From the NCBI GenBank assembly GCA_027214255.1, contig JAPWHL010000005.1, positions 146,429-210,428 on the forward strand: DNA of 64,000 bases, given 5' to 3'. The first letter of the stretch is position 1; each line of letters starts with the position of its first letter. The translations under genes were made by a program, and so were the position numbers. Source of the stretch: Roseovarius aestuarii (GTDB lineage: Bacteria > Pseudomonadota > Alphaproteobacteria > Rhodobacterales > Rhodobacteraceae). The notes below the pieces were generated by a model that saw only the letters and a program-made list of their open reading frames with translations, did no database searches and had not been told where the DNA came from. Below are positions 25,530-35,194 of the stretch, piece after piece.

Positions 25530-26269
25530 TTTCGCCTCACTTTCGGAATGCGCGAACGCGCAAAATTGTCGGGCGCTTCGGGGTGGGGAGGATGGCCGTC
25601 TGTGCGCGCCCAGAATTGTCGCCCGCCCAGCCGCAAAAACAGCGGCACGGTCAGGCCCACGCCGATCACGAATCCGCCAGCATGGGCCCAGTACGCCACA
25701 CCTCCGCCGCCCGTCGGCAAGAAAAGCCCGTTAAACAATTGAAACGCGAACCAAATGCCCAGCATGAGCCACGCGGGGATTGGCAGGATGCGAAAAATGA
25801 AGACGATGATGATCAGGATATCCACACGGGCTTTGGGAAACAGAAGCAGATAGCCCCCCATGACGCCTGCAATCGCGCCCGAGGCCCCAACTGTGGGAAC
25901 GTTGGAATAAGGTTCACTGACCAGCTGAGCCAGACCCGCACCGACACCAGCCAATAGATAGAAGACAAGAAAGCCCGAGTGGCCCATCTCATCCTCCATG
26001 TTGTCGCCAAAAATCCACAAAAACAGCATGTTGCCTGCCAGATGCAACCATCCACCATGCAGGAACATTGAGGTAACCAGTGTGTCCCATCTGCCGTATT
26101 GAAGGACCTTGGCGGGTGTCATCGCCCAGTCGGAATAGAATTGAAACAGCGCCCGCTCGTTTTCAAACAGGGGCCAATAGCTGAGAAATACCGCGATGTT
26201 CACGGCAATCAGCGCATAGGTCACATAAGGCGTGGACCCCGAGGGGTTATGATCGCGGATCGGCAGCAT
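25526..26269 (-). CDS. Rhomboid family intramembrane serine protease
   Basis: A 247-residue protein with about six membrane spans. The catalytic serine lies in GASGAIAGVMG near residue 135 and the catalytic histidine in YWAHAGGFVIG near residue 205. HGGWLHLAGNMLFLWIFGDNMED is the conserved early loop and helix, with the His and Asn of the oxyanion region. It would cleave membrane-embedded substrates. The start ATG lies in the 3' arm of an 11-bp hairpin (26266-26290) and has no clear Shine-Dalgarno, suggesting weak or structured initiation. Confidence 0.92.
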   Translation of the reverse strand: MLPIRDHNPSGSTPYVTYALIAVNIAVFLSYWPLFENERALFQFYSDWAMTPAKVLQYGRWDTLVTSMFLHGGWLHLAGNMLFLWIFGDNMEDEMGHSGFLVFYLLAGVGAGLAQLVSEPYSNVPTVGASGAIAGVMGGYLLLFPKARVDILIIIVFIFRILPIPAWLMLGIWFAFQLFNGLFLPTGGGGVAYWAHAGGFVIGVGLTVPLFLRLGGRQFWARTDGHPPHPEAPDNFARSRIPKVRRK

Positions 26270-26290
26270 GGGGCCACGTTGGCCCCATGC
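26266..26290. terminator. 11-bp perfect hairpin over the rhomboid start, after putA
   Basis: GCATGGGGCCA at 26266-26276 and TGGCCCCATGC at 26280-26290 form a perfect stem with a three-base loop. It lies ten bases past the putA stop and contains the rhomboid start codon (26267-26269). There is no T-run. It may slow read-through from putA and hide the rhomboid start codon. Confidence 0.6.
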
Positions 26291-26300
26291 TTTGCCAGCG

Positions 26301-29300
26301 TCAAGCGGCGCCGCCCAACAGCGCTGCGTTTCCGCCCGCGGCCGTGGTATCCACGCACACATGACGTTCGTGCAGAACATGGCCCGTATCGGGCAGGCCG
26401 GTGATCAGCGGCAGGATCGGGCCATCGCGTTGCGACAGGGCCTTGGCGCAGGCGCGTGCGGTGTCGTCATCGCCCCAGTAGAGTGCGCCGGACAGGCCCG
26501 TCAGGCTGGTCAGCGCTTCGGGGGGCAACGTGCCCGTGCATTCGATGGCCATACCGCCCAGAGCCGTGACAGCCTGCGCCTGTGCCTGTGCGGCGGCGCG
26601 TCCCGGACCCATGCACAGCAGAGGCGGGCGGGCGTGGGCGGTCAGGCGGTTTGATTCGCCTGTCGGTCCCGGCAAAACCAGCGCGGAGCGTGGGGCGACA
26701 GGCACGTCATCGGCCTTGTCCAGAGCGGCCTGCGCCGCCTGCGCTGTCATATCGCCGCTCCAGTTTACCGCTTCGGCCTTGGCCGCATGGCGTACAAACC
26801 GGGCCAGATAGTGCGGACCGCCTGCCTTGGGGCCGGTGCCCGACAGGCCTTCGCCGCCGAACGGTTGACTGCCGACAATCGCGCCGATCTGGTTGCGGTT
26901 TACATAAAGGTTGCCGGCTTGAACACGCTCGGTCACGTGTTGAACACGATCATCGATGCGAGTCATCAACCCGAAGGTCAGGCCATAGCCCGTAGCGTTG
27001 ATTGCGTCGATCACCTGATCCAACTCGGTCGCGCCAAAGGTGACGAGATGCAAGACGGGGCCGAAAATCTCGCGTTTCATGTCGCTGATGCTGGAAACCC
27101 GGATGAGCGTTGGTGCGATAAATGTGCCGGCGTTGGGTGTTTTCAATTCGTGAATCAGACGCCCTTCGGCGCGCGCGGTCTGGATGTGTTCAGCGATGCC
27201 TTTACGGGCCTCTTCGTCAATGACGGGGCCGACATCCGTGCTGATATGCCAAGGCGCGGCAACATTCATCATGTCCATCTCGCCGGTCAGCATCGTGATC
27301 AAACTGTCGGCGATGTCTTCTTGGACATAGAGGCAGCGCAGCGCCGAGCATCGCTGACCGGCGGATTGGAACGCCGATTCAACGATGGCTTGCACGGCTT
27401 GTTCGGGCAGGGCGGTGCTGTCGACGATCATCGCATTCATCCCGCCGGTTTCGGCCAGCAAAGGCGCACCGGGGGCCAGATGTTCGGCCATGGTGGCGCG
27501 GATTTTCAACGCCGTTTCGGTCGAGCCGGTAAAGGCCACGCCGCCGACACGCGCATCGCGGGTCAAGGCCGCGCCCACGTCTCCGGCACCGGGGAGCAGT
27601 TGCACCGCAGATGTGGGCACGCCCGCTTTGTGCATCAGCGATATCGCGACATGCGCGATCAAGGGTGTTTGTTCGGCAGGTTTGGACAACACTGCATTGC
27701 CTGCGGCCAGCGCCGCCGCGATTTGACCCGTGAAAATTGCCAAAGGGAAGTTCCAAGGGCTGATGCAAGTGAACACGCCAACGGCGGGTTGGGACGGTGC
27801 GTGTGCGCCGTAATAGCGTAGGAAATCAACCGCTTCGCGCAGTTCCGCCACGGCATCAGGCAGGGTTTTTCCGGCCTCGCGTGTCAGGATGGCGAACAAT
27901 TCGCCATAGTTTTCCTCGTACAAGTCGGCCACGCGGTTCAAAACTTTGCCGCGCTCCTCGGGGGAGGCATCCCACGGCAAGGCTTTGCCAAGTGCGGTTT
28001 CGATGTCGGCGGCACTGGCCGTAGCGACAGTGCCGGGAACATCCGCCGGATCGGCGGGGTTCGTCACGTTCTCTGGTTTGTTCGGCTTGGCCTTGCCTGC
28101 CACAAGCGGGGCCGCGGCCCATTTATGGCTGGCAAACGGGGCGCGGGCTGTTTCGATTGTGTCCAAAGTGGACTGATGTTTTAGATCGAACCCGATCGAG
28201 TTGATCCGTTCGGGCAGGAATAGCTCGGGCCCGGTTGGCAGTTTGCTGTGGGTCTGTTCGACGGTGGTAAACGGGTCGCTGGCCACCTCTTCGGGGCTGA
28301 CATCCTCGTCTACGATCTGGTTGACGAAGCTGGAGTTGGCACCGTTTTCCAACAGGCGACGCACCAGATAGGCCAGCAGGTCGCGGTGTGCGCCGACAGG
28401 GGCATAGATGCGACAATGCGTGCCTTCGTTCTTCAAGATGATGTCGTGCATCGCCTCGCCCATGCCATGCAGGCGTTGGAATTCAAACGCTTCTTTGTCA
28501 GTGGCCATGTCCAGAATGGCGGCTGCCGTGTGCGCATTATGTGTGGCAAACTGTGGATAGATACGATCGGTCATCGACAGCAGTTTGCGCGCGTTCGCGA
28601 TGTAAGACACATCCGTCGCTGATTTGGTCGTGAAGACGGGGAACCCGTCAACGCCGTCAACCTGTGCTTTCTTGATTTCTGTATCCCAATAGGCCCCTTT
28701 GACAAGGCGTACCATGATGCGGCGATCCAGACGTGTTGCCAAAGCGTGCAGATAGTCCAGAACATATCCCGCACGCTGTCCGTAGGCCTGTACGACCACG
28801 CCAAACCCATCCCATCCAGCCAGTGCAGGTTCGCTAAGCACTGTTTCGATTACATCTATTGACAGCGACAGGCGGGCGGCCTCTTCGGCGTCGATGTTCA
28901 GGCCCATGCGGGCGGATTTGGCCAGCAAGGCAAGGCTGCGCAGGCGTGGCACCAGAACCTCCATTACCTGATCATGTTGGGCGATTTCATAACGGGCATA
29001 AAGCGCCGACAGCTTGACCGAGATACCGGGGTTCTTTCGGATATCGTCATGCGTGCAGGCGGTGGCAATCGCTGTGATCGCGCGGCTATAGCTGAGATGA
29101 TAGCGGGTCGCGTCCTTGTCGGTGCGCGCAGCCTCGCCCAGCATGTCGTAGGAATAGGTATAGCCCTTGGCCTCCATCTTGGAGGCGCGGTCCATCGCGT
29201 TGTTGATGTTTTCACCCAAGACGAACTGGCGGCCCATTTCTTTCATCGCTCGCGCGACAGCGGTACGAATGACAGGTTCGCCTAGACGTTTGATAGCACC

Positions 29301-29732
29301 ACGCAAATGGCCAACCGGGCCTTTGCGATCTTCTTTGAGCACCTTTCCGGTCAGCATCAGCGCCCAAGTCGACGCATTCACCAGTGACGACGCCGAATGG
29401 CCCATATGCTTGCCCCAGTCACTGGGGGCGATCTTGTCCTCGATCAAAGCGTCAATGGTTTCGGCGTCGGGCACACGCAACAGCGCCTCGGCCAGACACA
29501 TCAATGCGATGCCTTCGTCAGTGGACAGGCCGTATTCGGCCAAAAACACTTCCATCATGCCGGGATCGGACTGCCCGCGGATATCACGGACCAATTGCGC
29601 CCCGCGAGCACAGATGCGGGCGCGGTCTTCTTCGCTTAACCCGGCCTCTTGGCGCAGGCGTGCGACGGTGGCGGCCTCGTCGGCATAAGTGTGGTTTTCG
29701 ATGGTGCGGACGATGTCGGAACGAATTGGCAT
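26301..29732 (-). CDS. putA: Bifunctional proline dehydrogenase / P5C dehydrogenase
   Basis: An 1143-residue PutA that oxidises proline to glutamate in two steps with channelled intermediate. The N-terminal half is the FAD proline dehydrogenase barrel (LNIDAEEAARLSLSIDVIE; RLVKGAYWDTEIK; FATHNAHTAAAIL). The second half is the aldehyde dehydrogenase, with FTGSTETALKI, catalytic Glu in LLAETGGMNAMIVD and catalytic Cys in SAGQRCSALRCLY near residue 790. Length fits the PutA class without an N-terminal DNA-binding domain, so control is left to the divergent putR gene. GGGAG lies eight bases before the ATG. Confidence 0.97.
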   Translation of the reverse strand: MPIRSDIVRTIENHTYADEAATVARLRQEAGLSEEDRARICARGAQLVRDIRGQSDPGMMEVFLAEYGLSTDEGIALMCLAEALLRVPDAETIDALIEDKIAPSDWGKHMGHSASSLVNASTWALMLTGKVLKEDRKGPVGHLRGAIKRLGEPVIRTAVARAMKEMGRQFVLGENINNAMDRASKMEAKGYTYSYDMLGEAARTDKDATRYHLSYSRAITAIATACTHDDIRKNPGISVKLSALYARYEIAQHDQVMEVLVPRLRSLALLAKSARMGLNIDAEEAARLSLSIDVIETVLSEPALAGWDGFGVVVQAYGQRAGYVLDYLHALATRLDRRIMVRLVKGAYWDTEIKKAQVDGVDGFPVFTTKSATDVSYIANARKLLSMTDRIYPQFATHNAHTAAAILDMATDKEAFEFQRLHGMGEAMHDIILKNEGTHCRIYAPVGAHRDLLAYLVRRLLENGANSSFVNQIVDEDVSPEEVASDPFTTVEQTHSKLPTGPELFLPERINSIGFDLKHQSTLDTIETARAPFASHKWAAAPLVAGKAKPNKPENVTNPADPADVPGTVATASAADIETALGKALPWDASPEERGKVLNRVADLYEENYGELFAILTREAGKTLPDAVAELREAVDFLRYYGAHAPSQPAVGVFTCISPWNFPLAIFTGQIAAALAAGNAVLSKPAEQTPLIAHVAISLMHKAGVPTSAVQLLPGAGDVGAALTRDARVGGVAFTGSTETALKIRATMAEHLAPGAPLLAETGGMNAMIVDSTALPEQAVQAIVESAFQSAGQRCSALRCLYVQEDIADSLITMLTGEMDMMNVAAPWHISTDVGPVIDEEARKGIAEHIQTARAEGRLIHELKTPNAGTFIAPTLIRVSSISDMKREIFGPVLHLVTFGATELDQVIDAINATGYGLTFGLMTRIDDRVQHVTERVQAGNLYVNRNQIGAIVGSQPFGGEGLSGTGPKAGGPHYLARFVRHAAKAEAVNWSGDMTAQAAQAALDKADDVPVAPRSALVLPGPTGESNRLTAHARPPLLCMGPGRAAAQAQAQAVTALGGMAIECTGTLPPEALTSLTGLSGALYWGDDDTARACAKALSQRDGPILPLITGLPDTGHVLHERHVCVDTTAAGGNAALLGGAA

Positions 29733-29841
29733 TTTGGATTCTCCCGGAATGAATTCTCGCCGTATACCATTGTATGTGCGGGCGGTTGTCCTAATAGTAT
29801 GCGAAGTTCAGTCCTTTTGGACGGAAAAACGAGGTGAAATG
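29733..29841. promoter_or_regulatory. putA-putR divergent control region
   Basis: A 109-base gap between divergent genes. It holds the dyad GTCC-TTTT-GGAC (centred near 29819) beside the regulator gene and AT-rich TATACCATTGTATG near 29763-29776, the likely promoter and operator area. Lrp-type regulators wrap such degenerate sites, so no single box can be assigned. Confidence 0.4.
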
Positions 29842-30309
29842 ATGCCAAATGATTTGGATCGGTTTGATCAGGCGATTCTGCGGGTTTTGGCCGGGGACGG
29901 GCGCATCAGTATTGCGGATCTGGCACGGCGCATCGGCCTGTCCAAATCGCCCACGCAGGCGCGGTTACGTCGGTTAGAGGCTGACGGCGTGATCACGGGC
30001 TATCGCGCATTGGTTGATCCCATACGTCTGGGTTTGGATCATGTCAGCTTTGTTGAGGTGCGACTGACCGACACGCGAGAGGCGGCCCTGTCGGCGTTTA
30101 ACGCCGCTGTCATTGGTATCCCCGAGATCGAGCAGGTTCACCTGATTGCAGGAAATTTCGACTATCTGATGAAAATCCGCACCCAAAGTATGAGCGAATA
30201 TCGCCGTGTTCTGGCCGAGCAAATTTCGACCCTGCCGTATGTCGCGGGCACCAGTACCTATGTCGCGATGCAGGCGGTCAAGGAAACCATGGTTGCAGAA
30301 GTGATTTGA
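29842..30309 (+). CDS. putR: Lrp/AsnC-family regulator of putA (PutR-like)
   Basis: A 155-residue protein. An AsnC-type helix-turn-helix occupies residues 5-60 (LDRFDQAILRVLAGDGRISIADLARRIGLSKSPTQARLRRLEADGVI), followed by the RAM ligand-binding domain (FVEVRLTDTREAALSAFNAA; AGNFDYLMKIRT). PutR in Agrobacterium and Rhodobacter is an Lrp-type proline-responsive activator encoded divergently from putA, exactly as here. GAGGTG precedes two adjacent ATG codons; the second is taken. Confidence 0.92.
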   Translation: MPNDLDRFDQAILRVLAGDGRISIADLARRIGLSKSPTQARLRRLEADGVITGYRALVDPIRLGLDHVSFVEVRLTDTREAALSAFNAAVIGIPEIEQVHLIAGNFDYLMKIRTQSMSEYRRVLAEQISTLPYVAGTSTYVAMQAVKETMVAEVI

Positions 30310-30341
30310 CTGATCGGCGGTCCACGCCATTATGATGTGCT

Positions 30342-30899
30342 ATGAAACCTTGTGTGATTGCCTTGCTTTTAGGCCTGTTTTTGGGTGTGCCCGCACTGGC
30401 GCAGGTGTGCCCGGATGCGCCGGATCATTCCACGGCACTAACCGAGTTGATTGATGCGGCTCAACGGGCCGAAAATGCCAGCGCCGCGTTGGAAATTTCA
30501 AACCAGATGTGGGGGCTGTGGGCCGATGCCCCTGATCGCTATGCACAGGAATTGCTGGACGAAGGCATGTCGAGGCGCAGATCGCATGACTACGCAGGTG
30601 CGCTGAAAGCGATTGAGGCACTTATAGAATACTGTCCTGACTATGCCGAGGGGTACAATCAACGGGCTTTCGTCAACTTTCTGCGCGCAGATTATGCCGC
30701 TGCCCTGCCCGATCTGGAACGGGCGGTGGCTTTGTCTCCGCGTCATATCGCGGCGATGACGGGGCAAGCGATGACGCTTATGGCGTTAGAGCGAAATGCC
30801 GAGGCGGCCTTAACCCTGCGTGGGGCGCTCAAGCTGAACCCGTGGTTGAGCGAACGCAACTTGCTGCCAATTTTAGAGCAGTATGAGGATTCACTTTGA
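30342..30899 (+). CDS. Exported TPR-repeat protein
   Basis: A 185-residue protein with a clear Sec signal peptide (residues 1-20, ending ALAQ). The mature part has two cysteines (VCPDAPD and EYCPDYA) and tandem TPR-like helices from about residue 75: YAGALKAIEALIEYCPDYAEGYNQRAFVNFLRADYAAALPDLERAVALSPRHIAAMTGQAM. A periplasmic scaffold role is likely. It starts 32 bases after putR on the same strand, without an obvious functional link. Confidence 0.85.
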   Translation: MKPCVIALLLGLFLGVPALAQVCPDAPDHSTALTELIDAAQRAENASAALEISNQMWGLWADAPDRYAQELLDEGMSRRRSHDYAGALKAIEALIEYCPDYAEGYNQRAFVNFLRADYAAALPDLERAVALSPRHIAAMTGQAMTLMALERNAEAALTLRGALKLNPWLSERNLLPILEQYEDSL

Positions 30900-30949
30900 G
30901 GCGAAACACATGCATCTGTCATAGTTTTTCTAAAAACGCCTTAGCCCAC

Positions 30950-30978
30950 TGCTTTACACCGCCCGCCTATGGGATAAT
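30950..30978 (+). promoter_or_regulatory. Candidate promoter of the tRNA-Leu gene
   Basis: GATAAT at 30973-30978 ends 12 bases before the mature tRNA start and looks like a -10 box. Upstream TTTACA (30953-30958) is only 14 bases away; TGCTTT at 30950 gives better spacing but poorer match. The -10 element is the better supported part. Confidence 0.4.
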
Positions 30979-30990
30979 GTCGCCGCCGAT

Positions 30991-31077
30991 GCGGGCGTGA
31001 TGGAATGGTAGACATACCAGACTTAAAATCTGTTGGGCCTTGTGCCCGTGTGGGTTCGAGTCCCACCGCCCGCACCA
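30991..31077 (+). tRNA. tRNA-Leu (anticodon TAA)
   Basis: An 87-base tRNA. The acceptor stem pairs GCGGGCG (30991-30997) with CGCCCGC and a CCA end is encoded. The anticodon loop CTTAAAA gives TAA, decoding UUA. A long variable arm (TTGGGCCTTGTGCCCGT) marks it as a class II tRNA, as expected for leucine. The T arm is GGGTTCGAGTCCC. No attachment-site duplication or integrase was seen next to it. Confidence 0.96.
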
Positions 31078-31206
31078 ATTTTCCTGACGCTTGCGCCTTC
31101 GTGGATGGGGCAGTTCAACTGCAGTTGGTTGACTGTGGGTAAATCTGTGGTTCAGCTTTGACGTAAAACGGATTACCACAGATCATATACGCAGCCGAGG
31201 ATTGCC

Positions 31207-31773
31207 ATGCTGATCGAAGAGACCAAACTGCCCGGGGTTCTGATCCTGACACCTACGCGACATGGCGATGTGCGCGGGTTCTTCAGTGAAAGCTGGAATC
31301 GAGCCACTTTGGCCGCCCATGGGATCGAGATTGATTTCGTTCAGGACAACCATTCATTGTCGGCGCGCATTGGAACGGTGCGCGGGCTGCACTATCAAAC
31401 GCCGCCGCATGCACAAGCCAAGCTGGTGCGCTGTGGGCGCGGGGCATTGTTGGATGTTGCTGTCGATATTCGCGCTGGCAGTCCGACGTATGGGCAATGG
31501 GTCGGGGTTGATCTGAGCTTTGAGAACGGTCGCCAGTTGTTGATTCCGGCGGGGTTTGCGCATGGGTTCGTAACGCGGGTGGCCGACACCGAGATTGTCT
31601 ATAAATGCTCTGACGTTTACGCGCCCCACTGTGACGCGGCATTGCAATGGGATGACCCCGAGATCGGCATTGATTGGGGCGTGACGCGCGCCGAGGCCCT
31701 ACTGTCGGATAAAGATGCAAAGGCGCCCCCGCTTGGTATGTTGAACAGCCCGTTTGAGTGGAACGCGCCATGA
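31207..31773 (+). CDS. rfbC: dTDP-4-dehydrorhamnose 3,5-epimerase
   Basis: A 188-residue cupin-fold enzyme, third step of dTDP-L-rhamnose synthesis. It contains [28 protein letters not shown], the catalytic His segment [17 protein letters not shown] near residue 60, and the [12 protein letters not shown] motif near 115, all typical of RmlC. It leads the cluster rfbC-rfbB-rfbD; its end overlaps rfbB by four bases. The fourth gene, rfbA, lies 7 kb away at 40840. Confidence 0.95.
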   Translation: MLIEETKLPGVLILTPTRHGDVRGFFSESWNRATLAAHGIEIDFVQDNHSLSARIGTVRGLHYQTPPHAQAKLVRCGRGALLDVAVDIRAGSPTYGQWVGVDLSFENGRQLLIPAGFAHGFVTRVADTEIVYKCSDVYAPHCDAALQWDDPEIGIDWGVTRAEALLSDKDAKAPPLGMLNSPFEWNAP

Positions 31774-32810
31774 AGTTGCTGGTGACGGGGGGCGCGGGGT
31801 TCATCGGATCGGCGGTTGTGCGACAGGCGGTAGCGGCGGGCCATGCGGTGATCAATCTAGATGCGCTGACCTATGCGGCCTGTCTGGACAATGTGGCCAG
31901 TGTGGTCGAAGCCCCCGGTTACGTGTTTGAACAGGCGGATATTTGCGATCCCGCCGCGTTGGCCCAAGTGTTTGCGCGCCACAGGCCTGATGCGGTGATG
32001 CACCTTGCGGCCGAAAGTCACGTGGACCGTTCGATTGACGGGCCGGGGGCGTTTGTCCAAACCAACGTGACCGGCACCTATAATATGTTGCAAGCCGCGC
32101 GCGCCCATTGGGACGGCGCGGGACGGCCGGACAGGTTTCGGTTTCACCATATTTCTACTGATGAGGTTTATGGCTCGCTCGGGGCGACGGGGCTGTTTAC
32201 CGAGGACACGGGGTATGCGCCGAACTCGCCTTATTCGGCATCCAAGGCCGCCAGTGACCATTTGGTGCGGGCGTGGGGCGAAACCTATGGTTTACCTGTG
32301 GTGATGACCAACTGTTCCAACAATTACGGGCCGTTTCATTTCCCCGAAAAACTGATCCCGGTGGTGATTTTGAACGCTTTGGCCGGACAACCCATACCGG
32401 TTTATGGCGCGGGCAAGAATGTGCGCGATTGGTTGTATGTCGAGGATCACGCCGATGCGTTGCTGACCGTGTTGGAGCGCGGGCAGGTCGGGCGCAGTTA
32501 TAACATCGGTGGCGAGAACGAGGCGCGCAACATTGATCTGGTGCGCATGATTTGCGCCATTCTGGATCGGTTGCGCCCGGATGGGGCACCGCATGAGCGG
32601 TTGATCACCTTTGTTGCGGATCGCCCGGGTCACGATCTGCGCTATGCGATTGATCCGTCCCGTATCCGCACCGAGCTGGGCTGGCGGCCCTCGGTCACAT
32701 TGGAAGAGGGGTTGGAGCGCACTGTGCGCTGGTATCTGGATAACGAGGCGTGGTGGCGCGCCCTGCAGGATCGTGATGGCGTTGGCCAGCGTTTGGGAAC
32801 CGCGCCGTGA
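31770..32810 (+). CDS. rfbB: dTDP-glucose 4,6-dehydratase
   Basis: A 346-residue extended SDR enzyme. The NAD motif [10 protein letters not shown] occupies residues 7-16. [33 protein letters not shown] (Thr, Asp and Glu of the dehydratase active site) and [15 protein letters not shown] (catalytic Tyr and Lys) follow in the RmlB order, then [17 protein letters not shown]. It converts dTDP-glucose to dTDP-4-keto-6-deoxyglucose. Start overlaps the rfbC stop (ATGA), showing coupling. Confidence 0.96.
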   Translation: MKLLVTGGAGFIGSAVVRQAVAAGHAVINLDALTYAACLDNVASVVEAPGYVFEQADICDPAALAQVFARHRPDAVMHLAAESHVDRSIDGPGAFVQTNVTGTYNMLQAARAHWDGAGRPDRFRFHHISTDEVYGSLGATGLFTEDTGYAPNSPYSASKAASDHLVRAWGETYGLPVVMTNCSNNYGPFHFPEKLIPVVILNALAGQPIPVYGAGKNVRDWLYVEDHADALLTVLERGQVGRSYNIGGENEARNIDLVRMICAILDRLRPDGAPHERLITFVADRPGHDLRYAIDPSRIRTELGWRPSVTLEEGLERTVRWYLDNEAWWRALQDRDGVGQRLGTAP

Positions 32811-33649
32811 CGGTATTGGTGTTCGGGCGCACCGGACAGGTCGCGCTGGAATTGCAGGCACAGGGCGATGTGGTGGCCTTGGGGCGGGATGGTGCCGACC
32901 TCTGCGAGCCAGCGTCGATAGAAGCGGCGATTGCCGCTCAGGCACCGCAGGTGGTGATCAATGCGGCGGCCTATACAGCCGTGGATCGCGCCGAAGATGA
33001 CGAACCGACGGCCCATGCGGTTAACGCCGTCGCGCCTGGCACGATGGCACGGGCCTGTGCCGCACGGGGCATACCGTTGGTGCATATATCGACCGACTAT
33101 GTGTTTTCCGGGGGCGGATCGGCACCTTGGAAAGTGACAGACGCGACAGACCCGCAAAATGCCTATGGCCGAACCAAGCTGGCCGGTGAAAATGCGATAC
33201 GTGCGGCTGGTGGCTGTCACGCGATCTTGCGAACGTCGTGGGTATTTTCGGCCCATGGGGCTAATTTTGTGAAAACCATGTTGCGCCTAAGCGAAACCCG
33301 CGATGCCCTGAGTATTGTGGCGGATCAAATCGGCGGACCGACACCGGCGGCCGACATTGCGGCAGCGGTTCTGCGGATCAGCAGCGCGTTAGAGAATGGC
33401 GCAAAGGGCGGCACCTATCATTTCAGCGGTGCGCCCGATGTCAGCTGGGCCGATTTCGCGCGCGAAATATTCCAACAGGCAGGCCGAAAAGTGGCCGTGA
33501 CGGATATTGCCACTGTTGACTATCCAACACCTGCAAAACGCCCGTTTAATTCGCGTATGGATTGCAGTGCACTGGAAACGGAGTTCGCCATTCCCCGGCC
33601 TGACTGGCGCATGGGGCTGGCAGATGTGTTGGCGCGAATTGCGCCGTGA
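32807..33649 (+). CDS. rfbD: dTDP-4-dehydrorhamnose reductase
   Basis: A 280-residue reductase completing dTDP-L-rhamnose. It starts with GTG overlapping the rfbB stop. Landmarks are the nucleotide-binding [36 protein letters not shown], and [13 protein letters not shown] carrying the catalytic Tyr and Lys, then [18 protein letters not shown]. These match RmlD. The next gene, DUF2793, follows after 156 bases with its own leader. Confidence 0.95.
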   Translation: MTVLVFGRTGQVALELQAQGDVVALGRDGADLCEPASIEAAIAAQAPQVVINAAAYTAVDRAEDDEPTAHAVNAVAPGTMARACAARGIPLVHISTDYVFSGGGSAPWKVTDATDPQNAYGRTKLAGENAIRAAGGCHAILRTSWVFSAHGANFVKTMLRLSETRDALSIVADQIGGPTPAADIAAAVLRISSALENGAKGGTYHFSGAPDVSWADFAREIFQQAGRKVAVTDIATVDYPTPAKRPFNSRMDCSALETEFAIPRPDWRMGLADVLARIAP

Positions 33650-33805
33650 GGCATTCGTTTCATACGGGGGTGGCCCCCGGTTGTGACGCAGGGAAGGGCC
33701 ATGCAGGTTAACAGATGATTACGGCGCGGCACGTGGGTGCAGGGGGTAGTTTACGCTTGCACCTTTATACCCCTGCCAGCCGAACTGTAATCAAAGGAAA
33801 CCTTC

Positions 33806-35091
33806 ATGTCTGACAACTCGCCCCGACTGGGTTTGCCCTATCTGCAACCCTCGCAAGCACAAAAGCACGTCACCCATAACGAGGCGCTGCAACGTCTGGA
33901 CGCGCTGGTTCAGTTAAGTGTTGTCGCACTGAATGTCGAAACGCCCCCGCCAGTCCGGCTGCGGGTGATATCTATGGCATCGGGGCGTCTCCCGTTGGGG
34001 TCTGGGCCGGACAGGCCGGGGCACTGGCCTATTGGGATGGTGCCGCATGGCTGCACACTGCGCCCCAGACGGGATGGCAGGTATGGGACAGCGCGGCGGG
34101 GGCGCGTTTTGTTTTTGATGGCAGTGTCTGGCAGGCGGATACACCCGCGTTGGACAATCTGGACGGCGTAGGGATCAATACGACCGCAGATGGAACGAAC
34201 AAACTGGCAATCGCATCGGAGGCCAGCCTGTTTAGCCATGATGGGGCCGGACACCAAATCAAAGTGAACAAAGCCAGCACGGCTGACACTGCCGCGCTGT
34301 TGTTTCAAACCAACTGGAGCGGGCGTGCCGAAATGGGCCTGACCGGGCAGAATGAGTTTACGGTCAAGGTCAGTGACGATGGCAGCGTCTGGACCGAAGC
34401 ATTGCGTATCAACGGGGTCACAGGGTCGCTGACGGGCGCTGCTGTGGTTTCAGCCGAGGATGATACGACACCGGGCAAGCTGATGGTGACCGGCACCCAT
34501 GGGTTGGGCAATGCCTCCATGCGGCTGAGTGATGCGGATGACGCCGGGGGGCGAACGACATTCTTTGCCCTGCAAAGCAGCAGTTCTCATGCGCCCAGCA
34601 GTGCGTCGACCTGGATGGGCGTGAACTTTTACCGTGGATACTCTAACACCGACGCCCAATTCATGGTGCGCGCCTCAGACCCGCCCGAGGCCGTGATCCG
34701 CGGGCATGATGGCAGTTCATTCACCGATTGGGCTGCGATTTATCACGCGGCCAACGTGGTGGGGAATGTCAGCGAAAGCGGAGGCGTGCCCACAGGCGCC
34801 ATCGTTGAGGAAGGCAGCAATGCGGACGGGCGTTACGTGCGCTATGCCGACGGCACGCAAATCGCGTGGGTGCATGATCTGGACGGGCATGCCAGTGGCA
34901 TTGTCACATGGGATTTCCCCATAGGTTTCGCCGAACCTCCCACCGTGACTGCAACAGCGCTTAGCACATCGGCACGTATCGTGACGGTATCGGGTATCGG
35001 CACCGGGTCGGTCGATGTGCGTGGCTGGCAGGCCAACGGAACGGTCGAGGATGTCACGACACAGGTCACGGCAACCGGGCGCTGGTTCTAA
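33806..35091 (+). pseudogene. DUF2793 protein gene with a one-base frameshift
   Basis: The first 46 codons (SPRLGLPYLQPSQAQKHVTH and onward) are a perfect DUF2793 start. The frame is then lost at ACGCCCCCGCC (33941-33951): one base appears to be missing, since the next frame reads on without a stop as ASPAAGDIYGIGA, AYWDGAAWLHTAP and then a long C-terminal part ending GRWF. Restoring one base gives about 428 residues. DUF2793 proteins in this group include gene transfer agent head spikes and surface-type proteins. AAAGGAAA precedes the ATG. A sequencing error, a true mutation or slippage at CCCCC are all possible. Confidence 0.85.
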
Positions 35092-35145
35092 GACACATCC
35101 CTGCGCCCGAGGTCGCGGGGCTGCGAAACATCATGCAATAACGCA

Positions 35146-35171
35146 AAGCGGCCCCAAATGAGGGGCCGCTT
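35146..35171. terminator. Bidirectional terminator between the DUF2793 and kpsD-like genes
   Basis: AAGCGGCCCC (35146-35155) and GGGGCCGCTT (35162-35171) form a perfect ten-base stem with a six-base loop. It lies between convergent genes, 55 bases after the DUF2793 stop and 24 bases beyond the kpsD-like stop. The terminal AA/TT steps are the only tail. Confidence 0.75.
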
Positions 35172-35194
35172 GTCGTGGTTACGTTCATATCAGA

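Noticed and set aside
30991..31077. tRNA-Leu as an integration site for an island
   Set aside because: No integrase, no direct repeat of the tRNA 3' end, and the genes that follow are ordinary rfb genes with typical codon use.
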